A stretch of DNA of 64,000 bases from Fremontodendron californicum (GCA_030761205.1 JAULJL010000003.1:372001-436000); one strand, 5' to 3'; positions 42,091 to 53,121 are shown, counted from the stretch's first letter. Numbers and translations are program-made. The notes: a model not told the origin generated them from the letters alone.

Positions 42091-42387
42091 GGCGTACAGA
42101 GACTCCTGAGTTTCGAGAAGGGAGGCGAGAGCATGAAGCACGGTAGGATTAGGGTTATCAGGAGAAGAATTGATCTTTTCCATAAGAGCCTGCGCCTTTG
42201 CCATCAATTCATCGTCTTCTCTCCTCCCTTCTTCTTCCTCGTCGTCGTCGTCTTCTTCTTCTTCGTCGTCTTCTTCATCTTCTTCTCCTTCTTGTTGCTC
42301 TTCTCTTTCAGCGGGCTGCTGCTCTTCCATTGGATTCTGATTTTCATTTTGATTGGGAGCTTGGCCTTGGTTGGACATATCCTCCAT
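33212..42387 (-). CDS. DCAF1: DCAF1, DDB1-CUL4 associated factor 1 (apparent frameshift)
   Basis: Substrate receptor of nuclear CUL4-DDB1 E3 ubiquitin ligases. Exons: 42098-42387, 41451-41529, 41108-41224, 40846-41024, 39845-40715, 39636-39733, 39098-39521, 38287-38886, 37994-38176, 37229-37782, 36905-37015, 36071-36189, 34334-35951, 33212-33895. These total 5927 bp, one short of 1976 codons. The order is an acidic Glu/Asp N-terminus, Arm/HEAT-like helical region, Ala-rich segment, LisH motif near residue 1209 (LLHLIHEHLQVSGLAE), then WD40 repeats with the DDB1-docking WDxR boxes VLWDRR and VWDLRKF, and a very acidic C-terminus ending GSGFGF. In exon 37229-37782 the homologous frame shifts by one base near 37303, and uncorrected translation stops at about 37270. 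That would remove LisH and WD40. Both flanking junctions are phase 0, so the 554-bp exon is one base short. Otherwise the gene is intact, so a sequencing or assembly error is as likely as a real lesion. Confidence 0.92.
42037..42090. repeat. (TA)n(GA)n compound microsatellite
   Basis: A TA run followed by a GA run lies in the first intron of DCAF1, within 10 bp of the exon 1 donor site. It is likely to vary in length. Confidence 0.9.
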
Positions 42388-42791
42388 GTCTATTTTTGAA
42401 TTTTATTTACAGTTGCAAAAAAAAAAAAAAAAACAATATACGCTACTAATGAATTACTATGATGAAGAAGAATAAACAAAAGGTTCAATAAAAGATAAAG
42501 ATTAGAGGTGATATAGGTCCGAGGGAGTAAGGAGTAGTGAGAAGGCTTCTCTTTCTCGACGCAATGGACTGGGAGAAACTCGGCCCTCGCTGTTTTCCGC
42601 TTTTATAAGCAAGGGAGGGAGAAAGAGCAAAGGGGACCCGATCCGGAGCTTCCCGATTATACCCGACCCCCAACCCACTTGTACTCCGCTCCATCTCACT
42701 TTTTCTTTCTTTCCTTCGTTTTTTCTTTTTCTCTTTTGAATTTAATCCTTTTACTAAATTTTTACGAGTATTAATTAAAATTAATTAGAGC
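42388..42791 (-). promoter_or_regulatory. Upstream region of DCAF1
   Basis: This is the only space between the DCAF1 start codon and the hAT-like element, so the promoter and 5' UTR must begin here. It is CT/GA-rich with no clear TATA at a fixed distance. The hAT-like insert lies only about 400 bp upstream of the ATG and could limit or modify the promoter. Confidence 0.4.
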
Positions 42792-42799
42792 ACGGTAGG

Positions 42800-44188
42800 T
42801 AGACCTATTAATTGGTCGGCTTGATTTCGAATCGGATCAATTTAAGTTGGGCCAATTCGGATTTTAATATTTTTGAGTTGGGGTTATTCAGATTTTACGT
42901 TCGAGTTTTTCTGTTTGGATCATTTCGGGTTCGTATAATTTGGGTTTGACACTCGAATTATTCGGGTTCAGGTCATTCGGATTTAATTTTTTATTTTAAA
43001 ATCAAATTAGATCAAATTTAAACAAATTATTCAATCGAGTCATAATTAATTATAACTTTATTGAAATATAGAAAATAAAAAATAAATCATATGTAAAAAT
43101 AAATATAAACATTTTAATTTTTTATTTAAAAATAAATATCTATCTAACCCGATTTTTTTGGATTTGAGCATAATCCGATAATTTTTTAAATTTGAGTATC
43201 TGTTTTAAATAAAAAAAAAAAGTATTATTGTATATCTGAAATCGTTAACTCAATTCATTTACATGTTTGTAAATGTATTGTTATAGCGCAATGTACAAAT
43301 CATTATAATACGATACATACACATATCAATGATTTATTTTATATACTTTTAAAAAATCACATGATTAAACTTAAGAAATTATACATTTAAAATAAAAACA
43401 ACATATTTACCCTAGAAATAACATGTATAACGATAAGAAATTATATAATTTGATCTAAATTATACGATAAGATATTATTTATAACATAGCGTACAAATCA
43501 TTATGATAAAGTACATATATCATTATTAACAACCTATTTTATATAATTTATTCTAAATTACATGAGAATTAATTATATTTTTTAAAATAAAAATAATACC
43601 TTTATTTTAAATAATATGTATAACGATAAAAAAATACTATGAGATTATCATAATTATATTCATGATAATTAAAATATATATTTTATTTTAAATCTTGTTA
43701 TAAAATTATTATAATTGATATAACATTTTATTATTTATTTAAGAGCGTACTATATATTTAAATGACTATTTTAATCTTTGAACAATTATTTTGAAGTCTT
43801 GGACAATTAATTTAAGAAGGTTATTATGGTAATAATATAATAAACTTACTTATAAAAAATACAACAAACTTACTATTTATCCAATCCAACGTTTGATTTA
43901 AAATAAAGATATTAAAATTGATTTATAACCGATTGATTAAAATTTTAATTCCTAATACCCTAATATTATATATAGTAATATATTAATATCATTTTTTTCA
44001 TTTTCAAAATTTCTCGTCATTTCGGGTTTTGGTCAACTTGGGTTTGGGTCAATTTCGATTCGGGTCATTTTGGTTTCGGGTTGGATCGAGTTTAGGTTGT
44101 TGATTTTTTTTTTTTTTCTGATCGAATCGGATTTGGATTCAAATGGGTGATCAAATTTTTCGAATTTGGATCAGAATTGACAGGTCTA
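42800..44188. mobile_element. Non-autonomous hAT-like DNA transposon
   Basis: A 1389-bp AT-rich segment has imperfect terminal inverted repeats: tagacctattaatt on the left, and tagacctgtcaatt as the reverse complement of the right end. A perfect 8-bp target duplication acggtagg flanks it at 42792-42799 and 44189-44196. Subterminal regions are rich in ttcgggt and gggtcat words on both sides. An 8-bp TSD and TAG-starting ends fit the hAT superfamily. No transposase frame is present. Confidence 0.8.
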
Positions 44189-44196
44189 ACGGTAGG

Positions 44197-45663
44197 GCAC
44201 CACGCTTTGCTACAGAATGCTAGTTTTTTTACATTACAAACTATAATAATTTTAAAATCTAAAATATAACATACATATAATTTTGACTACATAAAATGCT
44301 TAAATTTTTTACACCTGTTTTTTTTTTTTTTTTACATTGTTAATACAAAGAAACTTGTTGAAGAATTGAAAATTGAAAAAACGAGATGGAAGAAGGGAAA
44401 CGAAGCATCAAGAAGAGTAAAGAAAGAAAAAAAGATATTTCTAAAATACATATAAAATAAGCTAGACACCTAGCTTTTTCTTTTTTGCATTTAAACAAAA
44501 ACAACGACGTTTGCTTATCAGTAAGTTTATTAATTTAAAAATAAATAAATAAAACTGCAGGTTTTGGAGTCTCCACTCCATAACCTTCACAACTCTTAAA
44601 AAAAAAAAAAAAAAAAAAAGGAGAACGAAGAGAAAGTAGAAAGAGGAGTGGTACAGAGGGAGAAAGAAGAGAGTCATCAATTGGTTGGATCGATGGTCGG
44701 TTGCTCTGACGATGAGTCAGGTCATGGTGGCTACGATTGAGGCAGGCAGAGTGAAGAAAAGATTAACGAGTAAGATGAAGGAAAATGGAAAAGGGGCTAG
44801 AATATATATATATATATAGAAGAAAATGAAAAATGATTTTTTGATGTTTTTCCCTTTTTTGGGGGGTTTATTTTTATTTTTAATTAATTTTTGTAATGAA
44901 TCTTAAATTATATGTTTTGCTCCCCGTTTTTTTTCTCTTTCTTTTCATGATGAATTTGATTATCTTTTTTTTTTTCTTTCCATATTACCGATTTTCCCTT
45001 CTTCTTTTTGTGCAGAAGAAAGAAAGAAGAAAAGAAATAGTGAAAAAGTGTTAAGCGGCTAAGCCGAAGAAGGAAAATTTTCTTTTTTTTTTGTGTTTTC
45101 TTCTTCATTTTCTTCTTACGTTACTTGGTTTTTTTATTAATCTTGGAAATTTTTAAATTTTTTATATGGGTTTTGATCTTTGAATTTTAATGCAACATTT
45201 TGATTTTTTTTTCTTAGCTTTTACTCATAATAATAGTTTAACTTACTTTAAATATAATTTTATTTAATTATTTCTTTTTCTATTTTGGTTGCAGTGGTAA
45301 TTGCTCAATTAAATATGAGGTAAGTTTTCAAGGTTATATTTCTTAATTTAATTTTTACTTATTTCTAAATTTATTTTTGATTTCTTAATAGTTGATGTAT
45401 TCTCAAATCTTTTGGGTGTTATTTTCTGAATGTTATTGTTGGTTATATTTTCTTAAAAACTATATTTGTTGAAAGTGATAGAAGGAAGATGGAGAAAAGG
45501 GGAAAATGAGGTATTGCTCCGCCATTTCAATTATTGTCTTTTTTTTTTTGTATTTCCTATTATTTCATTTAGCATTGATTGAATTATTGATATGCCAACT
45601 TCTGATTCTTAATAAGCTCCATTTCCAAACACATTATTATTTATTTTAAGAAATAGAAAGCGA
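44197..45663. other. AT-rich intergenic DNA, no gene seen
   Basis: Poly-A/poly-T runs and purine-rich patches (around 44580-44680 and 45000-45100) occur. Short open frames here are low-complexity Lys/Phe-rich and not supported as genes. The region ends at the LTR of the gypsy element. Confidence 0.5.
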
Positions 45664-46021
45664 TGTTGGTGTTACAGATTGGAATTTCAGAATTTGAGAG
45701 AAAAAGAAAGAGAGAAAGAGATAGAGAAAAAGAGGAGAGAATGATTGATTTTCATTGATATCCTTTCTGTTACAATACTGTCGATTAAATAGCTGGACTA
45801 CAGAATTCTGAATAACAACATCCAATGAAAATGTAAAAGCTGTCAATTACATTCTATAGAATTAGCTAATAATTGGTAGCCCTGCAACTAACGGTTATAA
45901 CAAATTCTTCTCTCTCTTCCCAGCTGTTGTGAATTCAATAGCTTCTAGATTCAGTACCTCAGCTGCTATTTCCCTGCTGTAGCTCTATTCTGCTGTACTA
46001 CCAAGTTGTAGCATCATCACA
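45664..46021 (-). repeat. 3' LTR of the gypsy element
   Basis: A 358-bp segment in minus orientation begins TGTGATGATG and ends ACACCAACA (TG...CA). It lies directly after a purine-rich tract (gaagaagggggtaa) that follows the integrase/chromodomain region. The partner LTR is outside the window, so the boundaries rest on the TG/CA ends and the tract. Confidence 0.7.
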
Positions 46022-48239
46022 TTACCCCCTTCTTCAGTCGATCCTTGTCCCCAAGGATCAAACGTTTGGGACTTAAGAACAGTATAGTCCTCCCAGGTGG
46101 CATTCTTCTGGCCCAAATTAGACCACACAATTAACAACTGTGTCACAGCCTGGTTGTTCCTTTTAATTATCCTCTTGTCAAGCACAGCTGCAGGGTAAAC
46201 TAATGGATGGCCAGCAGTATCCGTGTCTGGAGGGGCTAAACGAACCACTGTGTTGTTCCCAACTTTCTTCTTGAGTAAGCTCACATGGAACACAGGGTGT
46301 AGTTTAGAAGTATCTGGCAGCTGCAATTTGTAAGCAACAACACCAATTTTAGCAAGGACAGTGTATGGACCATAGAACCTGGAGGAAAGCTTAAGGTTCT
46401 TTCTAAGAGCTAGAGAAGTTTGTCTGTACGGTTGGAGCTTCAAATAGACCTCATCCCCAACACAAAACTCCCCATCTGTACGTTTGCGATCCGCATAATG
46501 CTTCATTCGATGTTGAGCTTTGTGCAACTGGTCATTGAGTAGCCTGGCAAGCTGTTCTCTTTCTTGCAGAAGGTCCTGGACAGTAGCGACCTTAGCGTGA
46601 CTACTAGCATCCCAACAAAATGCAGGAGGTGAATATCCATACATTGCCTGAAATGGTGTCATGCCAATAGTTGTGTGAAAACTGGTGTTATACCACCATT
46701 CAGCTAAAGGTAACCAATGAGCCCAAGACTTTGGTTTAAGGAAGCACATACAACGCAAATATTGTTCCACACATTGATTAAGTCTCTTAGATTGCCCATC
46801 TGTTTCAGGGTGATAAGCAGTACTTAACTTGACAGTGGTTCCCAGTAACTTCATGAATTCTTGCCAGATAAGACCTGTGAAAATCTTGTCGCGATCTGAA
46901 ATGGCAGCTTTGGGAGTACCATGGAGTTTGTGGACATGGTTCAAGTAAAGTTTAGCTACATCCAAGGCTGTATAAGGATGAGATAAGGAAAGAAAATGGG
47001 CATATTTGGTAAATTTGTCAATAACTACCAAAATACAATTGAATTTCTGGGATAGAGGTAAACCCTTTATGAAATCCATCGTGATCAATTCCCAAGCTTG
47101 GTTGTGAACTGGTAGAGGCTGTAATAAGCCAGGATACGCCACATGCTCATCTTTGTTGCGTTGACAAACATCACATTGCTGAATATACTCTTGTACCTGC
47201 TTCAACATTCGAGGCCAGTAAAAGTACAACTTGAGTCTGTAATAAGTGGCTTGGCTGCCCGAATGGCCACTTTGTGGAGAGTCATGGAGTTGCTGTAAAA
47301 TGCGTGTCCGCAAGTCACCATTGGAGCCAATATAAACCTTGCCCTTATATCTCAATATACCATTGCTAAAGGTAAAGGGTGGAACTGCAGGAGGAAAAAC
47401 AGTTGTAGCCTCAATCTTTTCTTGAGCAAAGCTATCATCCTTGTAGCTATTTTCTACCTCATGGACCCAAGCTGGAACAATAGTAGTTGCACACAAACTG
47501 TGAAGATGACCGTCCTCCTCAAATCTTCTAGACAATGCATCAGCTGCCTTATTCAAATTACCTTGTCGATATTGAATAGAATAATCCAGACCGAGCAACT
47601 TTGTAAGGCCTTTCTTCTGTATTGTAGTGGTCAGCTTATGCTCCAGTAAATGTTTCAATGCTTCATGATCTGTTTTAATTAAAAAAGGACCTCCTTCAAG
47701 GTAATGTCGCCATTTGTCCACTGCCATCAAAATAGCTAGGAACTCTTTTTCATAGATGGAAAGAGCAGTATGTTTAGAATTCAAGGCCTTGCTCAAGTAA
47801 GCAATAGGCCTGCCACCTTGGGATAGGACAGCTCCTATACCCGTGTTGCTTGCATCTGTCTCCAATGTGAAAGGTTGAGTAAAATCAGGTAATGCCAAGA
47901 CAGGGGCTGCACACATAGCTTGCTTAAGTTGTTGAAAGGATTATAAGGCTAATGGACTCCAGTGAAACCCACATTTCTTCAACATTTCAGTGAGAGGCTT
48001 ACTAATCGACCCATAATCTTTAATAAACTTGCGATAATACCTTGTCAACCCAAGAAACCCTCGCAAGGACTTTAATGTTTTAGGTGCAGACCAACCTTCC
48101 ATAGCTGCCACTTTAACAGGATCAGTAGCAACGCCATGAGCAGATATAATGTGACCTAAATACTCAAGTTGTTCCTGTCCAAAAAAACATTTGCTCTTCT
48201 TTGCAAACAACTGGTTTAGTCTAAGGATGTCTAAAACAG
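45985..48239 (-). pseudogene. Gypsy pol, 3' part: end of RT, RNase H, integrase, chromodomain
   Basis: From right to left this holds the last part of RT (LFAKKSKCFFG and LEYLGHIIS motifs), RNase H (LETDASNTGIGAVLSQ), an integrase with zinc-binding H-H-C-C (CDVCQRNKDEH) and the catalytic core (TMDFIKGLP, AISDRDKIF, STAYHPETDGQS), GPYTVLAKIG, and a chromodomain-like end (LLIVWSN...ATWEDY). A TAA near 47941-47943 stands where CAA (Gln) is expected and separates the two open parts. Reading continues into the LTR by a few codons, as is common. The RT part is cut at 48239 by the CACTA element. Confidence 0.88.
46022..46035 (-). other. Polypurine tract of the gypsy element
   Basis: On the minus strand gaagaagggggtaa lies immediately before the LTR start TGTGATG. 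This is the expected priming site for plus-strand DNA synthesis. Confidence 0.65.
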
Positions 48240-48242
48240 TTT

Positions 48243-48660
48243 CACTACAAACAAATTGCCATATACTGACGCTCATCTATACCGACGGTCAAAATCTGTC
48301 GGTATAAGGTATCTATACCGACGGATTTCTGTTACCGTCAGAATATGTTTACCAATACCGACACTTTATTTTTCGTTGCTATAGATACCCCATATACTGA
48401 CGGTTTTTCATTGACCGTCGGTATACACTACAAACAAATTGCCATATACTGACGCTTACCAATACTGACGGTCTAAATCCGTAAGTAAAAAGTATCTATT
48501 CCGACGGATTTTTGTTACCGTCAGAATATGCATAACATATACCGACGCCCAAATAATCCGTTGCTATAGGTATACCTATACCGACGGTCAATGAAAAACC
48601 GTTGGTATAGGTATAATTTTTACCAACGGTTTTTTTCTTTCCGTCAGTAAATTTCCCAAA
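48243..48660. repeat. Left CACTA terminus and subterminal repeats, with a duplicated end
   Basis: The terminal sequence cactacaaacaaattgccat occurs at 48243 and again, unchanged, at 48426. The following approximately 180 bp are also similar between the two copies, so the left end is tandemly duplicated. Many copies of taccgacgg and ccgtcggta occur in both orientations as presumed transposase-binding repeats. Only the outer copy abuts the target duplication. Confidence 0.85.
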
Positions 48661-48796
48661 AAACCCATTTTTTTCTAATTGGCCGGGATTTTCATTTTTC
48701 TTTGTTTTTTTTATTTCATTTTTAATTAAAAAGAACCTATGATACCCTTGCTCTTTTTCCTCTCAAAACCCTAGGCTTCCTTCTCACTTCTCTCAA

Positions 48797-49998
48797 ATGG
48801 ACCATCTCCTCCACTCTTTCCTTTCCCTCGCCGACTCCTCTCCTCCTATTTCCCTCGACCTTTCCTTCGACCGCCTCCTCGAATCCTCCCCTTCCGACGC
48901 TGACCAGTCTCTTCTCATCGATCGCGCTCATAATCTCGGTTCCCTCCTCCTCTGTGCCGCCAATCGCTCCGCTAGGAAACGTGCTTCGCTTTATAACTCC
49001 ATCGCCTGGGCCCTCCCGCCTGATCTCACCATCAAGGTGAAACCCCAATTCTTCCTCATTTTTCATCGCCTGGGCCTAACTTTTATTCCATGTCATTGTT
49101 GATCTAAGAGTCACTGTTTCAAGCATTATTCTTAAAAATAGAGGAAAATCGCCTCTATTTTTAAGGTTTATCTCTTTCAGAATCACAAGGTTTATCTCTT
49201 TCTATTGTGCTTTATCCGTAATGCCTGGTGACCGATGCTATTTACACTTTGTTTACTGCTAAACAAAATATATTAATTTGTCTGTCTTACTTTGGCATCT
49301 ATATAGAGGACAATCATATACTCGTCTCATTCGACATTTTCGGACACATAAAATAGTTCTTTATTAACTCATATCTGCCAAATTCTATCATACTTCTTCT
49401 AGCATTGTTGTTTTGCAGATTGTCGTACCCATTATTTATATCTCCCTAAACCCTTATTGTTCATTTAACAAGTGATGACTGATGTTCTTAATTAAAGGGC
49501 TCATGCATATGTGTATACTGTAGTTAAATAGATCTTGCTTGACATAAGTCTTTCATATTTCTATCCAGGAGGATTGTAGCAACTCTGTCACAATTGGTGT
49601 TTCAGACGGGCATATGGGGCTGGTTCTTGGTCGTGGTGGAAGGAATATCTTGGAAATTAGTCAGGTTTATAAATGATAAATAGATATGTTTTGGTTTCAT
49701 AATTTTGCTTATGTTCAGAATTTGAGCACTTTGTCATTGCAGGTAAGCGGGGGCAGGATAAAAATATCGGATAGAGGCGATTTCATGTCTGGAACAACAG
49801 ATAGGTATAACAATCCCGGTTTTATCAATCTGCTACCTAAGCATTTGAGTTCTGAGGTAATTTTTCTGAAAATCGTTTTCTATCTTTACCTTGTGCGACA
49901 GGAAAGTGACAATCACAGGATCACAGAGAGTAGTCCGTCAAGCTGAGTCCATGATAATGCAGAAGGTAGCGTACGCCAGCGAGAGGGTGATGCATTAG
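48797..49998 (+). CDS. Chimeric captured gene: F-box SKIP17-like exon 1 fused to BTR1-like KH domain
   Basis: Exons 48797-49036, 49569-49664, 49743-49804 and 49902-49998 all have GT-AG junctions and compatible phases, giving 165 codons including TAG (164 aa). Exon 1 (80 aa) resembles the start of SKIP17-type F-box proteins, including SLLIDRA, RSARKRAS and the first F-box residues ALPPDLTIK, but most of the F-box is absent. Exons 2-4 encode one near-complete type I KH domain with the GxxG loop (LGRGGRN), RIKISDRGDF and QRVVRQAESMIMQKVAYASERV, resembling the last KH domain and C-terminus of BTR1-like RNA-binding proteins. Both parents are ordinary nuclear genes, and here they lie 0.5 kb apart inside a CACTA element. 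The 3' part of exon 1 runs into unrelated intron sequence. Whether it is transcribed is unknown; an upstream CT-rich leader suggests the F-box promoter may have come with it. Confidence 0.75.
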
Positions 49999-50622
49999 TT
50001 TCTTTCTCCGGTTATCAGAACCATTCTTGTTGAGTCTTTTGATGGAACTGCTTACGACTTCCTCGTATAGTTTGGTTAGAAACATATCCACATTAATTGG
50101 CAAACTATGAGTCGACAAAGCTGGGAGTATAACGATAGCAGCAAGAACGGGAAATTTTATCGAGGCAGAGCTCTTAATAGGTATTCTTCGGAACATACAG
50201 ACAAAATTTATTGATTTAAAAAGAAAGAAAGGAAAAAGATGTTGGAATAGGCTAAGCATTGGTTGACTGAGAATTCAAATTAGCATAAATTCATTTGGTT
50301 ATATAATTGTAAGAGCTAGCTGTTGCTTACTTCTGGTATTTTAGCTTAAGAAGGCTGCTTCATTCATTATCGAACATCTGAGTTACAATAATTTTGAGAT
50401 GATAGCTTTTTTGACATTATAATTTATGCGACTTTGAGTTGGATGATCCAATTCCATTGCTTTTGTTTTGTTTATTGATGATTTGATTGCATTGCATCTC
50501 TTTCCTCTATTTAATGCTTTCTTTGTTTTCCTGTAAGTTTCTCTCAGATGGTTGTAACAAAAGAAACAAAAGTTTCAATCCATCTGCAAGATATCATTCA
50601 AACTATAAAAATTTGGTTGCAG

Positions 50623-51607
50623 AGAAGAGTTCAGAATAGTTTACAAACAAGAGCATCCAAAAGTGAAGGTTGTCTCAACTGTAAGTAGCAAATATCTATG
50701 ACCATGTGTTTGCTTAATTAGAAAGTGTTGTTGTTAAGTGTTAAATTCTTTATATCTTTTTATCTGGAGTGTCAAATTGATTTTGTTACTCGATATTGTG
50801 ACAAGGTGGGCAAAGCGGGGGGAGAAAAGTGGAAGTCCATGTCTCATGCAGTAAGTTCTTCTCAATATCACCTAAAAAATACTTGTGTTTGGTTGGGATG
50901 TGTTATGGACAATGAATTATATCAACCAATCTCCTCTTGATGGTTGCCTTTAACTTGGAAAATACCATGGATTCTGTTTGTAAAGGTGATGCATAAAACT
51001 GCCATTGTGGCTCATCTGGACCTGGCTATGCACCAATCACATGTTCGACGACTTTGGAATTCTATTCTGGCATGGTTCAAGCCAATGCCAGTCTTTGTCT
51101 AAACTACAAGGGACCTAGATATATGGTATTTCATAGGGCTGGATGGTGGATTTTGAGATATGCATCTCCTGATTGATGTCGCAAGTCCGAAATTTATCAC
51201 ATATATGAATTAAGTCAAATTAACTAGTTATGGGAAATGGAATATAAAGTTGTAGTAAGTTCCATTCTCTTATCTGTGGCTTGATTCTTAGCATTTTGAA
51301 AGTCATGTGCCTCTCAAATCCTTATATAATCCTCTATGGGTTGCAATTTGAAGGAGAAAGCTCCATATGAAGCAAAAGCAGCAAAAAGGAAATCAGATTA
51401 TGAGAAGGTCATGGCAGCCTACAAGAAGAAACAGGTAAATTAATAGCCATTCCATTCTTGAGAAAGAAATGCTTAATTCTGTCTTATTTTAGATTTCTCT
51501 CTTGACATTATTATGTCTTAACTCAGGAAACTACTGATGATGAAGAAGAAGCTGAGCCCGAAACGTCAAAATCTCAGGTCAGTGACAAAGATGATGAAGA
51601 AAGTGAG
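50623..51607 (+). pseudogene. Captured 3' half of an HMGB (HMG-box) gene
   Basis: Four exons with intact splice sites (50623-50680, 50806-50850, 51354-51434, 51527-51607) encode the second half of an HMG box (FRIVYKQEHP..., VGKAGGEKWKSMS, EKAPYEAKAAKRKSDYEKVM) and the acidic Glu/Asp tail (TTDDEEEAEPE...DDEESE). They match plant HMGB2/3-type chromatin proteins. The gene start and the first half of the box (FFVF motif) are absent. It follows the stop of the F-box/KH chimera on the same strand and so has no start of its own. It is a transduplicated fragment, likely untranslated unless spliced into the upstream transcript. Confidence 0.8.
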
Positions 51608-51957
51608 GTAATCTATTTAAAGCTAATAAGAAACTATTTTTAGGGTTGATTTCTAAATTTTTATTTTTATGGTTAAGCTGGCAAATTTGTTTTTCCTTTC
51701 AATCAAAGCAAAGGTTCTTTAAATAAAAAGTGTAAATAACCTAATTATATCAACTGTCATTTGGGTACTCTGTCAGTTGGAACCTGAAAGCTATGAATTG
51801 GTGGTCATACTTTTCTTCATTTTTATTCTATTAGGTCTTTTATGCTAGGCATTTTGTAAGGTTTTCAGTTATCAACTTCATGTTGTGTGGAAATGTTCTT
51901 ATTTATAATTTTATTTTACATGCAAACTCTTGCTTACTATGCTTGTGAAAACACTAG

Positions 51958-52336
51958 GGTGGTCCTTTTGCTGGCCCTTCAGAGGGTTCTCTTCCTGGCC
52001 TTGCAGTTTCATCTTCGTCTACTTCACTACAGGTTTGTGAAAATTGTATGTATTTTGATGCTTTCGTAGTCTTCATATTCCAGATTGAATTAGGTTTGTT
52101 TCATTTCAGGGATTTAATCAATCTTCATCACAAGTTCCAACAGTTGGCAAGCAAATTTCACCTTTACAGAAGCCTCTTCAATCACCCATGAACATTGCTT
52201 TTAATTGTATAATATTTGTCAATTTTATGCAGATGTTGCTCCATAAGAAAATTCATGAGATTTGGAGAGCTTATTTTACTTTATGTATTTGGATTGCTTA
52301 TTTACTTTGTATTTGGACAACTAATTTTCAATTTTA
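51958..52336 (+). other. Two unidentified captured exons inside the CACTA
   Basis: Exon-like segments 51958-52032 (acceptor cactag, donor caggtttgtg; 25 residues, GGPFAGPSEGSLPG...) and from 52110 (acceptor tcatttcag) continue in phase through QVPTVGKQISPLQKPLQ. They then run open to a stop near 52336. The Ser/Gln/Pro-rich peptide was not recognised. It may come from a fourth captured gene, since HMGB proteins normally end at the acidic tail. The last part is probably 3' UTR or unrelated DNA. Confidence 0.4.
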
Positions 52337-52534
52337 AGATTGTATTATGACTTTAGTTTGCGACTTCTATTTAGTTTGTAAAAATTATATAATTAAGACA
52401 ATTTCTTTGTAATTTTATTTTTAATATTATTAAATATTTTGTACTTTCTTATGATGTTTTTTTTATATGAAATATGTTGGATTAAATTATAAATAAATCA
52501 ATATTAGTAATTGAAAATATGATAAAATTTTACT

Positions 52535-52792
52535 TTTACCGACGCTTTGACCTCTATGTATATTGACGGAAAAAACCGTTGCTATAGGTTAGTCATATAT
52601 TTTACACGTACATCTATACCGACGGACGCGGAAAAAACATCTGTCGGTATATGTATACCGACGGACAAAATAACCGTCGGTATATGTATATTTACAGTAT
52701 CTATACCGACGGACGACATAGCCGTCGGTATAGGTAAAAACAAAAGTGACTAACCCAACATAGTCTATACCGACAGTAGTAACAATAGTGAC
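52535..52792. repeat. Right subterminal CACTA repeats, proximal part
   Basis: Repeated taccgacgg and ccgtcggta words in both orientations mark the right subterminal region. They are interrupted at 52792 by the LTR retroelement and resume at 62207. Confidence 0.85.
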
Positions 52793-53121
52793 TGATAACT
52801 CGTATAATTATATAGTTTTTAGTTATGTTTTATTATTGTTTTGTGTCAAATACGAGTTATTATTGTTTAGTCTAATTGTGTTTATGATCTTTTATATTTT
52901 TATGTAATTTGGTGTTTTTCACAAGTTTCTTTGAGTGATTTCAGATTACTAGAATTAAGGGCAAATCCAGTTCAGTTCCAGTTCCGACACATTTTGCCAT
53001 ATCAGCTATATCTGGAGTTTCACTGAAGCAATAAGGCTGAAATTTGTAGCCGTGCAAAGCTAAGAGGCATATCTATCTTTTTCATGTTTTATACTTCTTG
53101 AAACGGAGTCGTTTTCCCTAG

